Below are positions 1-26,200 of a DNA stretch of 64,000 nucleotides, piece after piece. This DNA is from Syngnathus acus (Eukaryota > Chordata > Actinopteri > Syngnathiformes > Syngnathidae). The position numbers were made by a program, and so were the translations under genes. The notes beneath the pieces are model-generated. The model saw only the letters and a program-made list of their open reading frames with translations, did no database searches and was not told where the DNA came from. How positions within the stretch are numbered: position 1 is the first letter of the stretch; every line of letters starts with the position of its first letter. The stretch is taken from contig NC_051093.1 in NCBI RefSeq assembly GCF_901709675.1, forward strand, positions 5,601,053 through 5,665,052, given 5' to 3'.

Positions 1-734
1 GCTGTAAACATGCTCAAAACGTCCATAATAAATATGCGCAAAAAGGGGTCAAAGCAAACCAAAACACACCCAAGCAGTTAATGGACACAACTGTGCCACC
101 CTCTGGCTCAATGAGGTCATGGCACCTTTTGACACTAAATGTGAAAAAAAATCTTTTGGTGTTACTCTCGTGGGGGTATCTGTGATTGGACCTCTCCATC
201 TTTACATTTCAAATATGGCTCTTGAGCACCAAAGTTTGCCCAACACCTGATCTATAGATTTCATAGCCAATCAACCAGACATGCATTAGATGCATAACCA
301 AACTGCATTTTTTGGATGAGTTGGATTCTTGTAATTGTTAACAGGCATATTAGTGTGTCAGCCTGCAAAAAAGATGGGCGCCTTTTTCCGATTGAGGAGG
401 AGGCAGGCATGACTTGCTGTTTTCAGGGGCGGCGCCATGGCAACAACGGGGGAGGACGGCAAACTGGAGAGCGGCTGGCGGAGGAAGGAGGCCACCGAGG
501 TGGCTAAACGAGGGCAGGGGATTTGGCTCTTAATTGCAAAGAGAAAGACGGGGGGGAGGCGGAGCCTTTTGAGTTTCTCCATATTTCCGCTTTAGGTGAG
601 AAGGTCTTAATTTAGCAGGTCATCTGAGTGTGTATATATATGTGTGTGTGGTTTCTTTTGGGGGGGTGGGGGGCGGTGGATGAGTTCCTACTCCCGCATT
701 CTGGCGGCCACAAAGTCTGAGTGCTGGACTGGCT
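1..734. other. 3' flank of cacnb1, no gene recognised
   Basis: This stretch lies beyond the cacnb1 stop codon on its downstream side. Part of it must be the cacnb1 3' untranslated region, but I see no clear AATAAA on the minus strand here. It holds a G-rich stretch near 659-674, a short TG-rich run near 630-650 and an X-box-like palindrome at 431-444. If the long C-terminal form known for mammalian beta-1 exists in this fish, its last exon is not visible here and would lie outside the window. Confidence 0.5.
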
Positions 735-14229
<13,495 letters not shown>

Positions 14230-16249
14230 TGAATTAACTTTTGGCCCTTGATCAAAGAATGTCTTTTAGGCTGAGGGGGGTGTTTACGTCGGTGTCCACG
14301 GACTCATCTTTGTCGTGGAAGTGGGGCTCGCCCGGCCGATGCTGAGTAGAATGGCAACAGCTGCCTTCGCTGCAAGCTTGCCGACAAGAGCGGAGGAAGG
14401 AAGCGCCGTGTTGCTAAGTTAGCGGTAGGGAACGAACATACATCCGGTTGTACCCTTCAAAATAAATTTAAAGCGAATAATAGTGGAAATATATCTGATT
14501 GCAGAACGGTAACACTACGCCCAAGTACCTTCTTCGCCTTTCTGATAGTGTGCAATTAATGGCCTTCCTTGCAGTGTATTCTATTTTTCACATTTTGTTG
14601 CTTTGACACTAACGAATGCTGGTGTAGTTTGTAAAATGTCGAGAATGACTTTTTGCTTTTATTTCAAAGGCCTCCATCTCCAACTTCCAGTGTTATTTTT
14701 GTGTACATTCTTTTTTGCTTCTCTCTCCAACTGGAAGTCCAACAGCCCCGCCCCGACCGACAGATCACATCGATTGATGGGGGAGACCACACATTCACAC
14801 AAAAAAGGTAGTGCCATAGTAATAACATTAATATTAGTACACGTGTCGCTAAAAATATACTGGATAAATAATCTTCAAAGCACGTCAAAAAAGTGGGCAG
14901 AATAAGTTGAATAATAAAGTGCAGGAAAAACATGTGTGAAGGCCATTAGCCTTCACACAATAAAAAAGTTAATGGTGTAGAATAACATATGTGTGAAGGC
15001 CATTAGCCTTCACGCAATTATTGAAATTTGGAGAATAAGGAAAGGAAAACAAGCCTGTCTCGTACTTTAGCACAGTGCGTGATGCCATGGCAACAGCAAA
15101 TCACAGGCATCTAATTTTTATACATTTGATAACCTCGTGATGTGGATAAGGCATGAGCATGCCATGTCCATGTATTTCGGTCAAAATAATTCAGTTTTCT
15201 TATCAGCATTAGCTAGCCATCTTACTTTCTTCTAAGTGTAATGCCACTGCATAAACAGGCTGTGGAAGAAAAAGTAGCAGGAAGTAAAGTAAACATAGCT
15301 GTTTATGAATTTGGTTGTTGTGTCACATCTTACAGCTCTCTTCATAGCCATGTAACATATCCTGTACGGTTATGAAATGGACTAGCATCTTATCTATACA
15401 GAGAGATTATGCTGGAGATATTGTCAGTTACCTGAGGTGAAGAAGTGAGTGCATGCATGCACCCACACAGCTGGCGTGCACTGTTGCCATGGTGACGGCC
15501 TGCTGGTGAGCTACGACTATATAGCAAGCGTGTGAGGAGCATTGTATGTATTCTATTTATCTGCAGAATTCATTGGGGAGAGGGACCCAGTCCTGTGTGA
15601 ACAGCAATCCATAAGTAATGGGCAACCGCACCCCCCCCCCCCCCCCCTCCAAGTTTACAGGTTTACAATTGCCTATATATACCACATTGTGGTGGCTTTT
15701 TTTTTTCTTGTAGCTTCTCTGCACCCATTTTGTAAGTTTTTTCATTAATGACTGTTAATTATGGAAGTGTATTACATCAGTGTCTTTTTTTCTGTTTGGA
15801 AATGTTTTTTCTCCGTTTGCATTTTTGTAAAATAACAGTTTTCTGTTTTTCATGAATACAATACGCTCCCATGCACGTAAAATATTTACGGATTTTAAAG
15901 TTATAGAATAACTACTTTTTTTTTTAATTGCTTCAGGGCCTTTACACGCTGAAACATTGCCCTCGTGTGGTTTAAGTGTAAACTGCACCCTTTCGACCCA
16001 CAATGCACTGTAACGACATTGGTCGTTACCATTATGGTGCAAAGGGGAGTCCAATGAACATACTATTAAATACGATGAGTGAAGCTATCAAAGAACTAAA
16101 ATATTATCGTCTTAGACCTTATTAAACTTGTCGTGTGCAAGATTAGCAATACCCGTGCTAAATTTGATTGGCGTTCAAAGAAAGATATTTTCATGAATTG
16201 AGATGGACTTGCCTGCCTAATGGTACATTCCTGTCCGTTGCCGAGATCG
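14230..16249. promoter_or_regulatory. Divergent intergenic region between cacnb1 and rpl19
   Basis: cacnb1 runs left and rpl19 runs right from this 2-kb interval, so it holds the 5' end and promoter of both. Seen here: a duplicated hairpin at 14933-15016, X-box-like palindromes at 15081-15094 and 15483-15496, and a C-run near 15630-15648. On the minus strand a pyrimidine tract plus AG lies near 14271, which could be a 5' UTR acceptor of cacnb1. No further gene was recognised. Confidence 0.65.
14933..15016. repeat. Duplicated perfect hairpin motif
   Basis: The 27-base motif starting TGTGTGAAGGCCATTAG occurs at 14933-14959 and again, with one change, at 14990-15016. Each copy is itself a stem-loop: GTGTGAAGGC pairs with its complement around a short loop. 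Spacing is 57 bases. It lies in the cacnb1-rpl19 divergent region. Confidence 0.85.
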
Positions 16250-16274
16250 CTCTTTTTCTATCGAAGTAGCAGCC
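16250..16274 (+). promoter_or_regulatory. rpl19: rpl19 start site with 5' TOP motif
   Basis: A C followed by a pyrimidine run (CTCTTTTTCT, 16250-16259) lies 25 bases before the ATG. This is the terminal-oligopyrimidine start of ribosomal protein mRNAs, which places translation under mTOR/LARP1 control. Motif and spacing are seen; the exact start base is inferred. Confidence 0.8.
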
Positions 16275-17981
<1,707 letters not shown>

Positions 17982-18026
17982 TCGGGGTTCACCGCTCCTG
18001 TCTAAATGTGTGTATGGATCGCTGAA

Positions 18027-18032
18027 AATAAA
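18027..18032 (+). terminator. rpl19: rpl19 poly(A) signal
   Basis: AATAAA lies 46 bases after the stop codon and is followed by a GT-rich stretch, giving a very short 3' UTR as usual for ribosomal protein genes. Confidence 0.85.
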
Positions 18033-18800
18033 AAGTGTTCATAAAGACATGTCACGTCTCGTCTGCTTGACTCAACGCAAAGCTGGCAGATCAAACAGTA
18101 TCCGCAACCCCGGTGAAGATAAATGGCTGACACACACATTTATCATACGATAAAAATAATGCACGATTATGCTTTAAGTAAAGCAGAGGAAGTTTGATGA
18201 CACGAGACACCTTGTTTTCCTGCACGCGGCGTGTCTCGTCTGACTTCCTGTTTCTTGACGCCGCAGAGACTTCCTCTTCTGTCTCACAAGCACACACATG
18301 ATGATGGAGGAAGGAAGGGGCGGGTGAATGATGCTTTGAGGAGGCCTCCTTTCTTTCTCTGTCTCTCCATTCCACAGAGTACTTCTCCATGATGTCACTG
18401 GAAAAAAAGAAAAGCAAGCATGCAGTGTGCTTCCTGTCAAGAAGGGCAAATGGGGAGGGTCACTGGAGCAGATACAAGACACCACTTTTCAGTTGTCTGT
18501 TAATACAAAATTGAATAATGCGGAGATTTTGGTTTGACGGCAACACAATGATAAACACGTAAACGATAAATAAAAATCACAATTCTTTTAAACAGTCATG
18601 TGACATCTAATTACTAATCACACATCAGCTGTGTGAATGTCAATCAGGTGAGTGAAGGTGTGCGTGCTCGCGGGGTTAGGTGGGTGTGCACGAGGCATTG
18701 GGAAGGACACATGTCCGGGTTTAATAAAAAAAAAAAAAAAAGGAAAAACGCCAGCTCTACCGTGACGCACAGCGAAAGACGCGCCTCATCTCCTTTGTTG

Positions 18801-20524
18801 ATGATGGCTTCTTGGGGTGGCTCGTCCGCAATAACTCTGCTATGTTTAGCCAGCCTGTTGTCCAGCATCACTTGGTACATGGTCGACGATCATAGGTTTG
18901 TCTGGACGCTGCGTCAAGTTCTGTAAAAGACATATTTTCATTACCTTTTACAATCTTAATACCTTTTGGAATTCAAATTTGTAGGTCTCTTAAATTTTGC
19001 CCTCCAAATGTGCTGATTTATGTATCTTGAGCCTCTCTGAATGTTTTTCTAGTGTGCTGGCCTCTTACAAACCTCCCGCTCAGAAGAAAAGTTCCCCAAG
19101 TGTGCTTTGTAAAGGCTGCAGGTGAGTCAAGTTGACTCTTTGTCATTCATTCACCTTTTAAATCGACAGTGAAGAAAATGCATTCATTGTGATTGTTGAT
19201 AATTGTTTTCCCAAATTAAAATCAGATGTCAATTAATTAAGGAATTGTTGCATTTGTGTCTCTACTTGCGTGTCCTCGCAGGAAACTGATTGACGACGTG
19301 TTGAAGCGTTATTCTCAAACGTGGGAGAGGAACGAGGAGAGCTACCGGAATTTCACGTAAGACAAGCTGACTTATGCAAACATATGTAAAAGCGTGCGTG
19401 CGTCGTAGCGTCACGCTATGGTCATGTGAGTGACGCTCACTGAGCCAGCTAAGAAAATACAAAGTACAACCAGAATGATCCATGTTCAAATACAGTAGCG
19501 TAGTAGGTCAAAGTGTTCCTGCAAATATTATTAGTAGTTACTTCAATGTTTGCTGGTCCCGTCAGGTCCAAGCTGAGCAGCTCGTGTCGAGGGTTCGAGA
19601 AAGCCATCATCACCCAGGCCAACACACCCGTGGGAAGCAAAATCGTCTACGATGCCGAAACGTCCAAGACGCTACGAGTGACGCCGGAAATCTTCAAAAC
19701 ATTCATCAAGGCATGACACACCGCTAACTAACTTTGGAATTTGCAGCTATTCTTTAGCTCTTGACTCTTCCCAGGAGCATCCATTCTCCAACGAGACGTT
19801 CGACACGTGCGCCGTTGTGGGAAACGGCGGCATCCTGGTGGACAGCGGCTGCGGGAATATGATCGACTCGGCTCGATTTGTGATGCGGTGCAATCTACCT
19901 CCTCTGAGCGAAGAGTACAGCAAAGACGTGGGCGTCAGGACGGACCTCGTGACGGCCAACCCGAGCATCTTCAAAGAAAAGTCAGCACGGCGACCAACTG
20001 CAATTATGTTCAAAGTGGAAGTGTCCTGATATGGTTGTCCCTCCAGGTACAACTCACTGTCGGGACGCCGGCGGGACTTGATGTCGAGACTCCAGAATTA
20101 CGGCAAGTCCCTCATCCTCCTTCCCGCCTTCTCGTTCCCCACGAACACCGAAGTGTCTCTGCGGGTGGCCTACACCCTTGAGGATTTCAGCAGCCCCTCT
20201 CGCGCCATCTTCTTCAACCCGGACTACCTGCGCAACCTCTCCCGCTTCTGGGCTGCCAACGGCCTCAAGTCCAAGCGGCCCAGCACGGGTATCATGATGG
20301 CCAGCTTGGCATTGGAGGTGTGCTCCGACGTGCACCTCTACGGCTTCTGGCCCTTCGCCAACCACCCGTACGACCTCTACACGCTGACTAATCATTACTA
20401 CGACGACAAGAAGGTCAACACCAAGTTCCACGCCATGCCCGTTGAGTTTGAAATGCTGCTCAAGCTGCACAGTCGGGGCGTGCTCAGGCTTCACCTCGGA
20501 CGCTGTCCAACCGACCAAAAGTAG
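18801..20524 (+). CDS. Alpha-2,8-sialyltransferase, tandem copy A
   Basis: Type II Golgi enzyme that adds sialic acid in alpha-2,8 linkage to sialylated glycans. Exons 18801-18895, 19053-19121, 19282-19356, 19566-19710, 19775-19980 and 20047-20524 total 1068 bases (355 residues). Residues about 10-27 are the membrane anchor. Sialylmotif L begins at Cys140 ([16 protein letters not shown]), motif S lies near 275-297 with Cys289 ([14 protein letters not shown]), motif III is HYYD (313-316), and motif VS is HAMPVE with His325 and Glu330. All catalytic landmarks are present. It resembles the ST8SIA1/5/6 branch and may be the fish st8sia7-type group, but I cannot assign the orthologue, so no symbol is given. 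ATG at 18801 or 18804 are both possible. The intron after exon 4 has a GC donor (AAG/GCATGA). Confidence 0.9.
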
Positions 20525-20652
20525 TCATTATAACGGATAACGGATTTTTAGCTCAAAATGTAGGTTCATTCACTGTAATGATAAAATTGGAAATTAGAGA
20601 CAATAGTCTGACTTGTTTTCATTCATTCATGCTACAAATTTAGATACAGACG

Positions 20653-20658
20653 AATAAA
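20653..20658 (+). terminator. Candidate poly(A) signal of sialyltransferase copy A
   Basis: AATAAA 129 bases after the stop codon and just upstream of the inserted transposon at 20763. It is the first good candidate on this strand. Confidence 0.5.
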
Positions 20659-20876
20659 TATTTGGAAATATTACATTTAATCGGTGAAGAAAAAAGCAAT
20701 GGGCCGAGTTTAGAGCCCTGTCATTTGAGAGAATCTCTAAAAAGAAGAGGTAAAGGCATATACCGTAATTTTCGGACTATAAGTCGCGTTTTTTTCATAG
20801 TTTGGGTGGGGGGGCGACTTATAATGAGCGACTTGTGTTTTTTTCAAATATTTTCCCCCCCAAAAAAAAAGTGAAA

Positions 20877-20916
20877 CCGCGATAAACGAACCGCGATGTA
20901 GCAAGGGATTACTGTA
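20877..20916 (-). mobile_element. Tigger/pogo-like transposon end inside the larger element
   Basis: Read on the minus strand it starts TACAGTAATCCCTTGC and goes on through CGCGGTTC and TTTATCGCGG, the terminal pattern I associate with Tigger-like pogo elements. Only one end is seen, so it is a fragment or was captured by the host element. Confidence 0.5.
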
Positions 20917-21386
20917 ATTTGAATTTCAAGTGACATCAGCAGCGCGACGCGGCGGTTCTTTACATCAAGGACAAAGGTTGATCACGGGATGACAAAGGAC
21001 CCCACGTACTACCGGCATCATTAGCGGCTTTGTTTCTAAGTGACACGGCGGACGAAGAGTTTGAAGGATTTGGAGTGACACAGAAGGTTTGAAAAACTAT
21101 TATGGCTTTTACGCACGCCCGGTCCTATTCTATGGAGCTCTCTTTCACCTCCGTGGCTGGAAGTCCACACGCCTGGAAGTTTGTTTTGTTAAAGAGCCGT
21201 TTACCAAACCCACGTCTTTCCTTGAACTTTGTTAGCGCTATATAGTAGATCTGTGGAATAACGACGAGGCTGACGTCAGGGCGCACGCGCGGCGTTGTTG
21301 ACAAAGGACGAGGAATTTGATCGATGGATTTAATGATTTAGAGTGCACAGATGGTTTGATAATACTATTATATATAATAGTTATTT

Positions 21387-21570
21387 GATATCTAATTTAT
21401 ACGGAAGAGGATTAGCGCCAGTGAAGAATAAAAAACGAGGGGTGACAGGATTCTGACTTTTTTTCTCAGAATTCTGACGTTATTCTCAGAATTCTGAAAA
21501 AGTCAGAATCCTGTCACCCCTCGTTTTTTTTCTTCACTGGCCCTAATCCTCTTCCGTAAATTTAGATATC
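21387..21570. repeat. Long near-perfect palindrome
   Basis: Arms of about 70 bases (GATATCTAATTTA... leftwards and its complement ending TTTAGATATC) flank a centre with two AGAATTCT motifs. Only a few mismatches separate the arms. It could be a nested MITE within the element at 20761-21971. Confidence 0.8.
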
Positions 21571-21971
21571 GTTATATGGGCCTGTGGAATATTTTGAAGT
21601 GCAAGCACCGTCAAAGGCGCGCACGCATTGTTGACAAAGGACGATCGATAGATTTAATGAATTGGAGTGACACAGATGGTTTTATTAACGTGTGATTTAT
21701 GTAATAGTTTTTGAATAACTCAGAATTTTACGGCAGGGCCGTTCTCAGCTCTTCGTTTGTGTTTGTCACGTTAGCATACCTATCGTTTAGCCTGTTGTTG
21801 CTCGTTCATGACTGTTCTTGGTGTTGGATTTTGTCGAATAAATTGCCCCCCAAAATGCGATTTATACTCCGGAGCGACTTATATATGTTTTTTTTCTTTT
21901 CACTTTTTTGGGCATTTTATGGCTGATGCGACTTGTACTCCGGAGCGACTTATAGTCCGAAAATTACGGTA

Positions 21972-23250
21972 ACAAGAATTAAAAATGACAGTGGGCAGAG
22001 AGTAGATCCAGAGGGATGCGGTTTTTCTTTTTAAGTCACATGAGGAGCCAGATAAAATCCCCATAAATTGAAATTATTCCGACGCCCTGTTTTTGGGATA
22101 ACAGTCACAATGCCTTTTTCCGTTTCCCACTAAGTTGCCAAAAGTTGTTTTGCGACTTTGTTATGTTGCGTAAGTGTTCCCCAGAGAGGCCGCCAGTCAC
22201 TGGGAAGAAACCGGGTTCTGCAGCTGCACGTCCAATCACATCCTGACAAATGGCCCAATCGGCTGGACGCTCCGTTGACCTCGCGTTAATTTTAGAGGCA
22301 GATTTTTACGACGAGGACTTTAAAAAGTCATCCTGTGAGTCTCTGGTTAGTTGAATTCATCCAGATGTTTGCAAGTCTGTGATGTCCTAAAACGGGAGCG
22401 GAAGAGCAAAGTCTGATGGAGTGGAAGGTACGTTCATGGAGATCACAGCTAGAGTCGATTACACACCGTATTAGCTCATCCATTTTGACTCCTACTTTAT
22501 TTTTCACCTTCCCTAGAGTCTGTTTGGCTTCTTGAATATTAATTGTTATCTGGCTTTTTTTTTTTTTTCGTCTCGCTGCTATCAAGCTTCTGTTATTATT
22601 TTAGGTCCAATCACTCAAAATGACAAATTGTGAAATGGAGCTTAGTGGAGGGTGCGCCGATCTGCCTTTGCCATTAAGCACCTCCTCCCTCCCGCTCATA
22701 AGTTTTCAAGTCTGTCAAGGTTGCACTTCCCCTCGTTTCTGTTTCCGCTCCGTGCCGTGAGAGACTGTTCCCCTCCATGCTCCTCCCCTGACCAGCGGTG
22801 GGGGTGTCACAGCGATCCAATGAGGCGCCTCCGGGGCTCTCCGAACATGTGTCCCCTGGAGGCTAATTAGGTTTAGGGCACTCATGTTACCGCTTGCCTT
22901 CTTGTGCCAAGGGGGGGATAGAAGACAGAAGGGGAGTTTGTGTGGTTGGAGGATGGCCCAGGGAGGGGAGGGGAGAGGGTTTTTTCTTTTTTGGGGGGGG
23001 GAGGAGGTAGAGACCTTGAGAAGCAGCAGCTTTTAAGCTTCGGGGACGACGCTGACGATTGTTGATTTTTTTTTTTTTTCTGTGTCAGGTGAGGAAGACA
23101 TCGCAAGGACGTTCTTTGCATGAAAAGTGAAATCGAGGGGTAAGTTTGGAGGTGAGGTAGATAAGGGAGAGGTAGAGGGAGGTGCGGCTGAGGTTGGAGT
23201 AGGAAATATGACAGCACTTGAACATTGGCCCAGAGGTGGAGCGCTCGGCG
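21972..23250. other. Region between transposon and sialyltransferase copy B
   Basis: No gene recognised. It contains T-runs near 22556-22568 and 23066-23079, G/A-rich low-complexity sequence at 22900-23060 and the 5' flank of copy B just before 23251. The promoter of copy B should be here but no TATA box or CpG island is obvious. Confidence 0.5.
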
Positions 23251-26200
23251 ATGTCTTCCCCAGCTGAAATGGAAGAAAGCAAGCAAGCAGGAATGGCTCA
23301 AGGCATCTCCTTTCTGATCGTACTGCTCTGCTTTGGCACCCTGCTGTTCACCGTCACCTGGTACTTGATTGATGACGAAAGGTACGTGTCTCTCCGGACG
23401 GCTAGTCACTTTGTTTCCTTTTCTAACGTTTTTTGGGTTTTTTTATTTGATGGAGCTCTCGAAAAGGTCACAGATCAAATATGACACAAGTGAAGGAAAC
23501 TGTTGATTTTTAGTCCAACTGTCGTAATCCCAGTCTTAAATCATTTAAACCAACAAATTAAACCTCGTTTGGTTCTCAAAAGATTTCGAGTCCATCTGTC
23601 TAAAAATTTGTTTCTCACAATCTGAAAAAAAATCATTTAGACCGACAAATCCATCATATTGGGTTCTAAAAAGATTTTTAGTCCGACTCTCTTAATTCAT
23701 CGCAATCTGAAAAAAACTGATCAGACCAACAAACTAAACAAGTCCAGTGTGTCAGTTCATCAAGGTCCGATCAAATCGGTTCAACAATTTCCTCCGGTAT
23801 TTTATCTAATTCCTGAAATATTTTTAGCCCAACTAGTCAGTCAAAGTATGGTGAGACTAACAAACTAAGCATTTTTTTTTCTTTACCCTCTTCAACATGG
23901 GCACACGTCTTACTAAATTACAACACAATTGAGTCGGCAATCTTTTCCTCCAAGTCTCAACAAACATGCCATGAAACCAAATCCATCTTACTTATTGCCA
24001 TCAAGCATCAGTCTGTCATCGAGTACATCCGATTTTTTTCTGCATGGCAGTCAAAAAAAAAACTCATTTCCTCATCAGTACCAACCAACTGAACCTGTCT
24101 TGCTTTCACAAAATGCTGCAAAAATATCCGAAAACATGTTGCGACACAATTGTGGAAAGAGAAAATGTCCACACAGATTCAAACAATATGACTGTAGAGA
24201 AAAGAATTCCATTAAGGAGCTGCACCCTTTTGGAATATAACGCCGATATTGTGTCCTTGCACATTTTTAGGCAACTTTATAACTCTAGCCACAGTTCGGA
24301 CTGCTCCCCTCTCCCCCAGGGGATGGATTAAAATCACACGGGGATGGGTTAAATGCAGAGGACAAATTTCACCACACCCAGGTGTGTGTGTGACGATCAT
24401 TGGGACTTTAACTTTAACTTAATGTTTATGAAATAATCCGCACGGCGACAAAGGAAAACAAACAGATAAAAAGTTGAATTAGTGGCACGCTCATAATTTG
24501 CTAAAACCGAATAAAACAATCGACCGTTTGCGCTGTGCAGGCGGTAAAAAACCCGATCGCATGATTGCACCTTACGTGACACAATAGGCCAACTATCTGG
24601 TGACTGTGTTTACACAACATATTGTGTTCCAGTCCAAAGTAGAGTTGCCAGAGTGGACTGTAACGTGAGCATTGACAAAATTAGGGACACAATGAATGTT
24701 TTTAAAAAGCTTTCAAGATGAACCATGAGCTCAAAGGTGAAGCTTAATTGGATAGGATTGTTCCATCCATACATTGACACACCAAAAGCAAAGGTCAATT
24801 GAGTGCACTTTAAATGCATTTCAGAAGAACATAACAATCATTATTTATTTATCATATTGGAACTGGTCATAAAATATTGCATTTAATACATTTTATTTTA
24901 ATAAATTTCATATACATTATTGATAGTATTGAATTATGATGGATAAAAAAAAAAATTGTACATTACAAAAAATGCTGCTTTGTGTTTCCACAGTCCGGTG
25001 GGTACTTACAAACCACCACATCAGATGAAAGGTTCGCCTAATCCCTCCGCGCTTTGTAAAGGCTGCAAGTGAGCGCATACACTTGCACAACTGGCCTTAA
25101 TGTTCTCGCCGTGATTCATATTTGACCTGGTATACATGTACGTGTTTGTCACAGGGAACTGATTGATAATGTGTTGAAGCGTCACTCGAAAATCTGGAAG
25201 AAGAACGAGACCAACTACCGAGCGTTTACGTAAGGCAAACTGGTGGGAAGCAGAAATGCCAAATATGTAGTGGAATCAAACAAACGGTTTTTTTCGGTCT
25301 CGCAGCTCCAGGCTGAGCAGATCATGTCGAGGCTACGAGAGGGCCATCGTCACGCAGGCAAACATGCCTATCGGAACCAAGATGCAATACGATGGCGAAA
25401 AAAACAAGATCCTGCAGGTGACGCCAAACATCTTTAAGACCTTCGTAAAGGTAAGCAGCACATATCTTTGTGAATTATTAGATAAAATTAGGGTTAGGGT
25501 TTTGAGGGGTTGAGGTTTATTCTATATTATTTGGATAAATTGTTTTAGTTCGCTTTAGGTCCTAGATTAGCTCATACATCTGTCTGCTTAAATTAAACTT
25601 ATGATTGTCCAACTTAAAACATAGTTGCCCAACTAACAAGAGGCTAGTAAGTTAACCAGTATAAGCTAGTTTGCGATTGGGTTGATGATAGTTAGAGCAT
25701 TATCGCCGTTTTTGTTATAAAAAACACATTTTTTAACTTACCACGATGCCTTGATGTTGGAGTAACGCACAACACCTGCAACTGGCGAGCAGCATTATTG
25801 TTAATTTTGCTGTGAATCGCGCGAGAACTCAGCACCAAGCGTGACTTTGCCGTGAATCGCGCGAGAACTCTGTCAAGCGACCAATAATCAACGCCAATAA
25901 ATATTCATTTTGGTCTCGTCTTTGCTAGTGAACTAAAATGTTAATATATTTTAGTATAGTCCTTATTTAATGAACTAATTTTGTCTCATTTATTTATTAG
26001 TCAACGAAAATGCATACTGGATTTATCCCAGTTATTGTTTATTCATTAAGTCTCATGTAGTTTAGTTTTTGAGCGGTGAAAAATATGACAAATATATTTT
26101 TGTCTAGTTTTTAATTAACATAAGTAACACTAAAAATGATGGACTAGTAAAATTTTGTAAATTGTCCACCTCTGTATGTGACCCAATGCACAAATCATAT

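Larger units (their letters stand above)
20761..21971. mobile_element. 1.2-kb non-autonomous DNA transposon with perfect 25-base terminal repeats
   Basis: The ends 20763-20787 and 21945-21969 are exact reverse complements (starting CCGTAATTTTCGGACTATAA). TA dinucleotides at 20761-20762 and 21970-21971 fit the target duplication of a Tc1/mariner-type element. No transposase ORF is seen. Inside are three diverged copies of a module marked by GACAAAGGAC at 20991, 21300 and 21633, a 184-base palindrome and the end of another transposon. A short reading near 21049 (DEEFEGFGVTQK) could be a remnant of coding sequence. It sits between the two sialyltransferase genes. Confidence 0.85.

Noticed and set aside
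22882-23409. 175-residue minus-strand frame overlapping the start of sialyltransferase copy B
   Set aside because: Pro/Ser-rich reading of low-complexity purine-rich DNA; the plus-strand exon is strongly supported by its paralogue.
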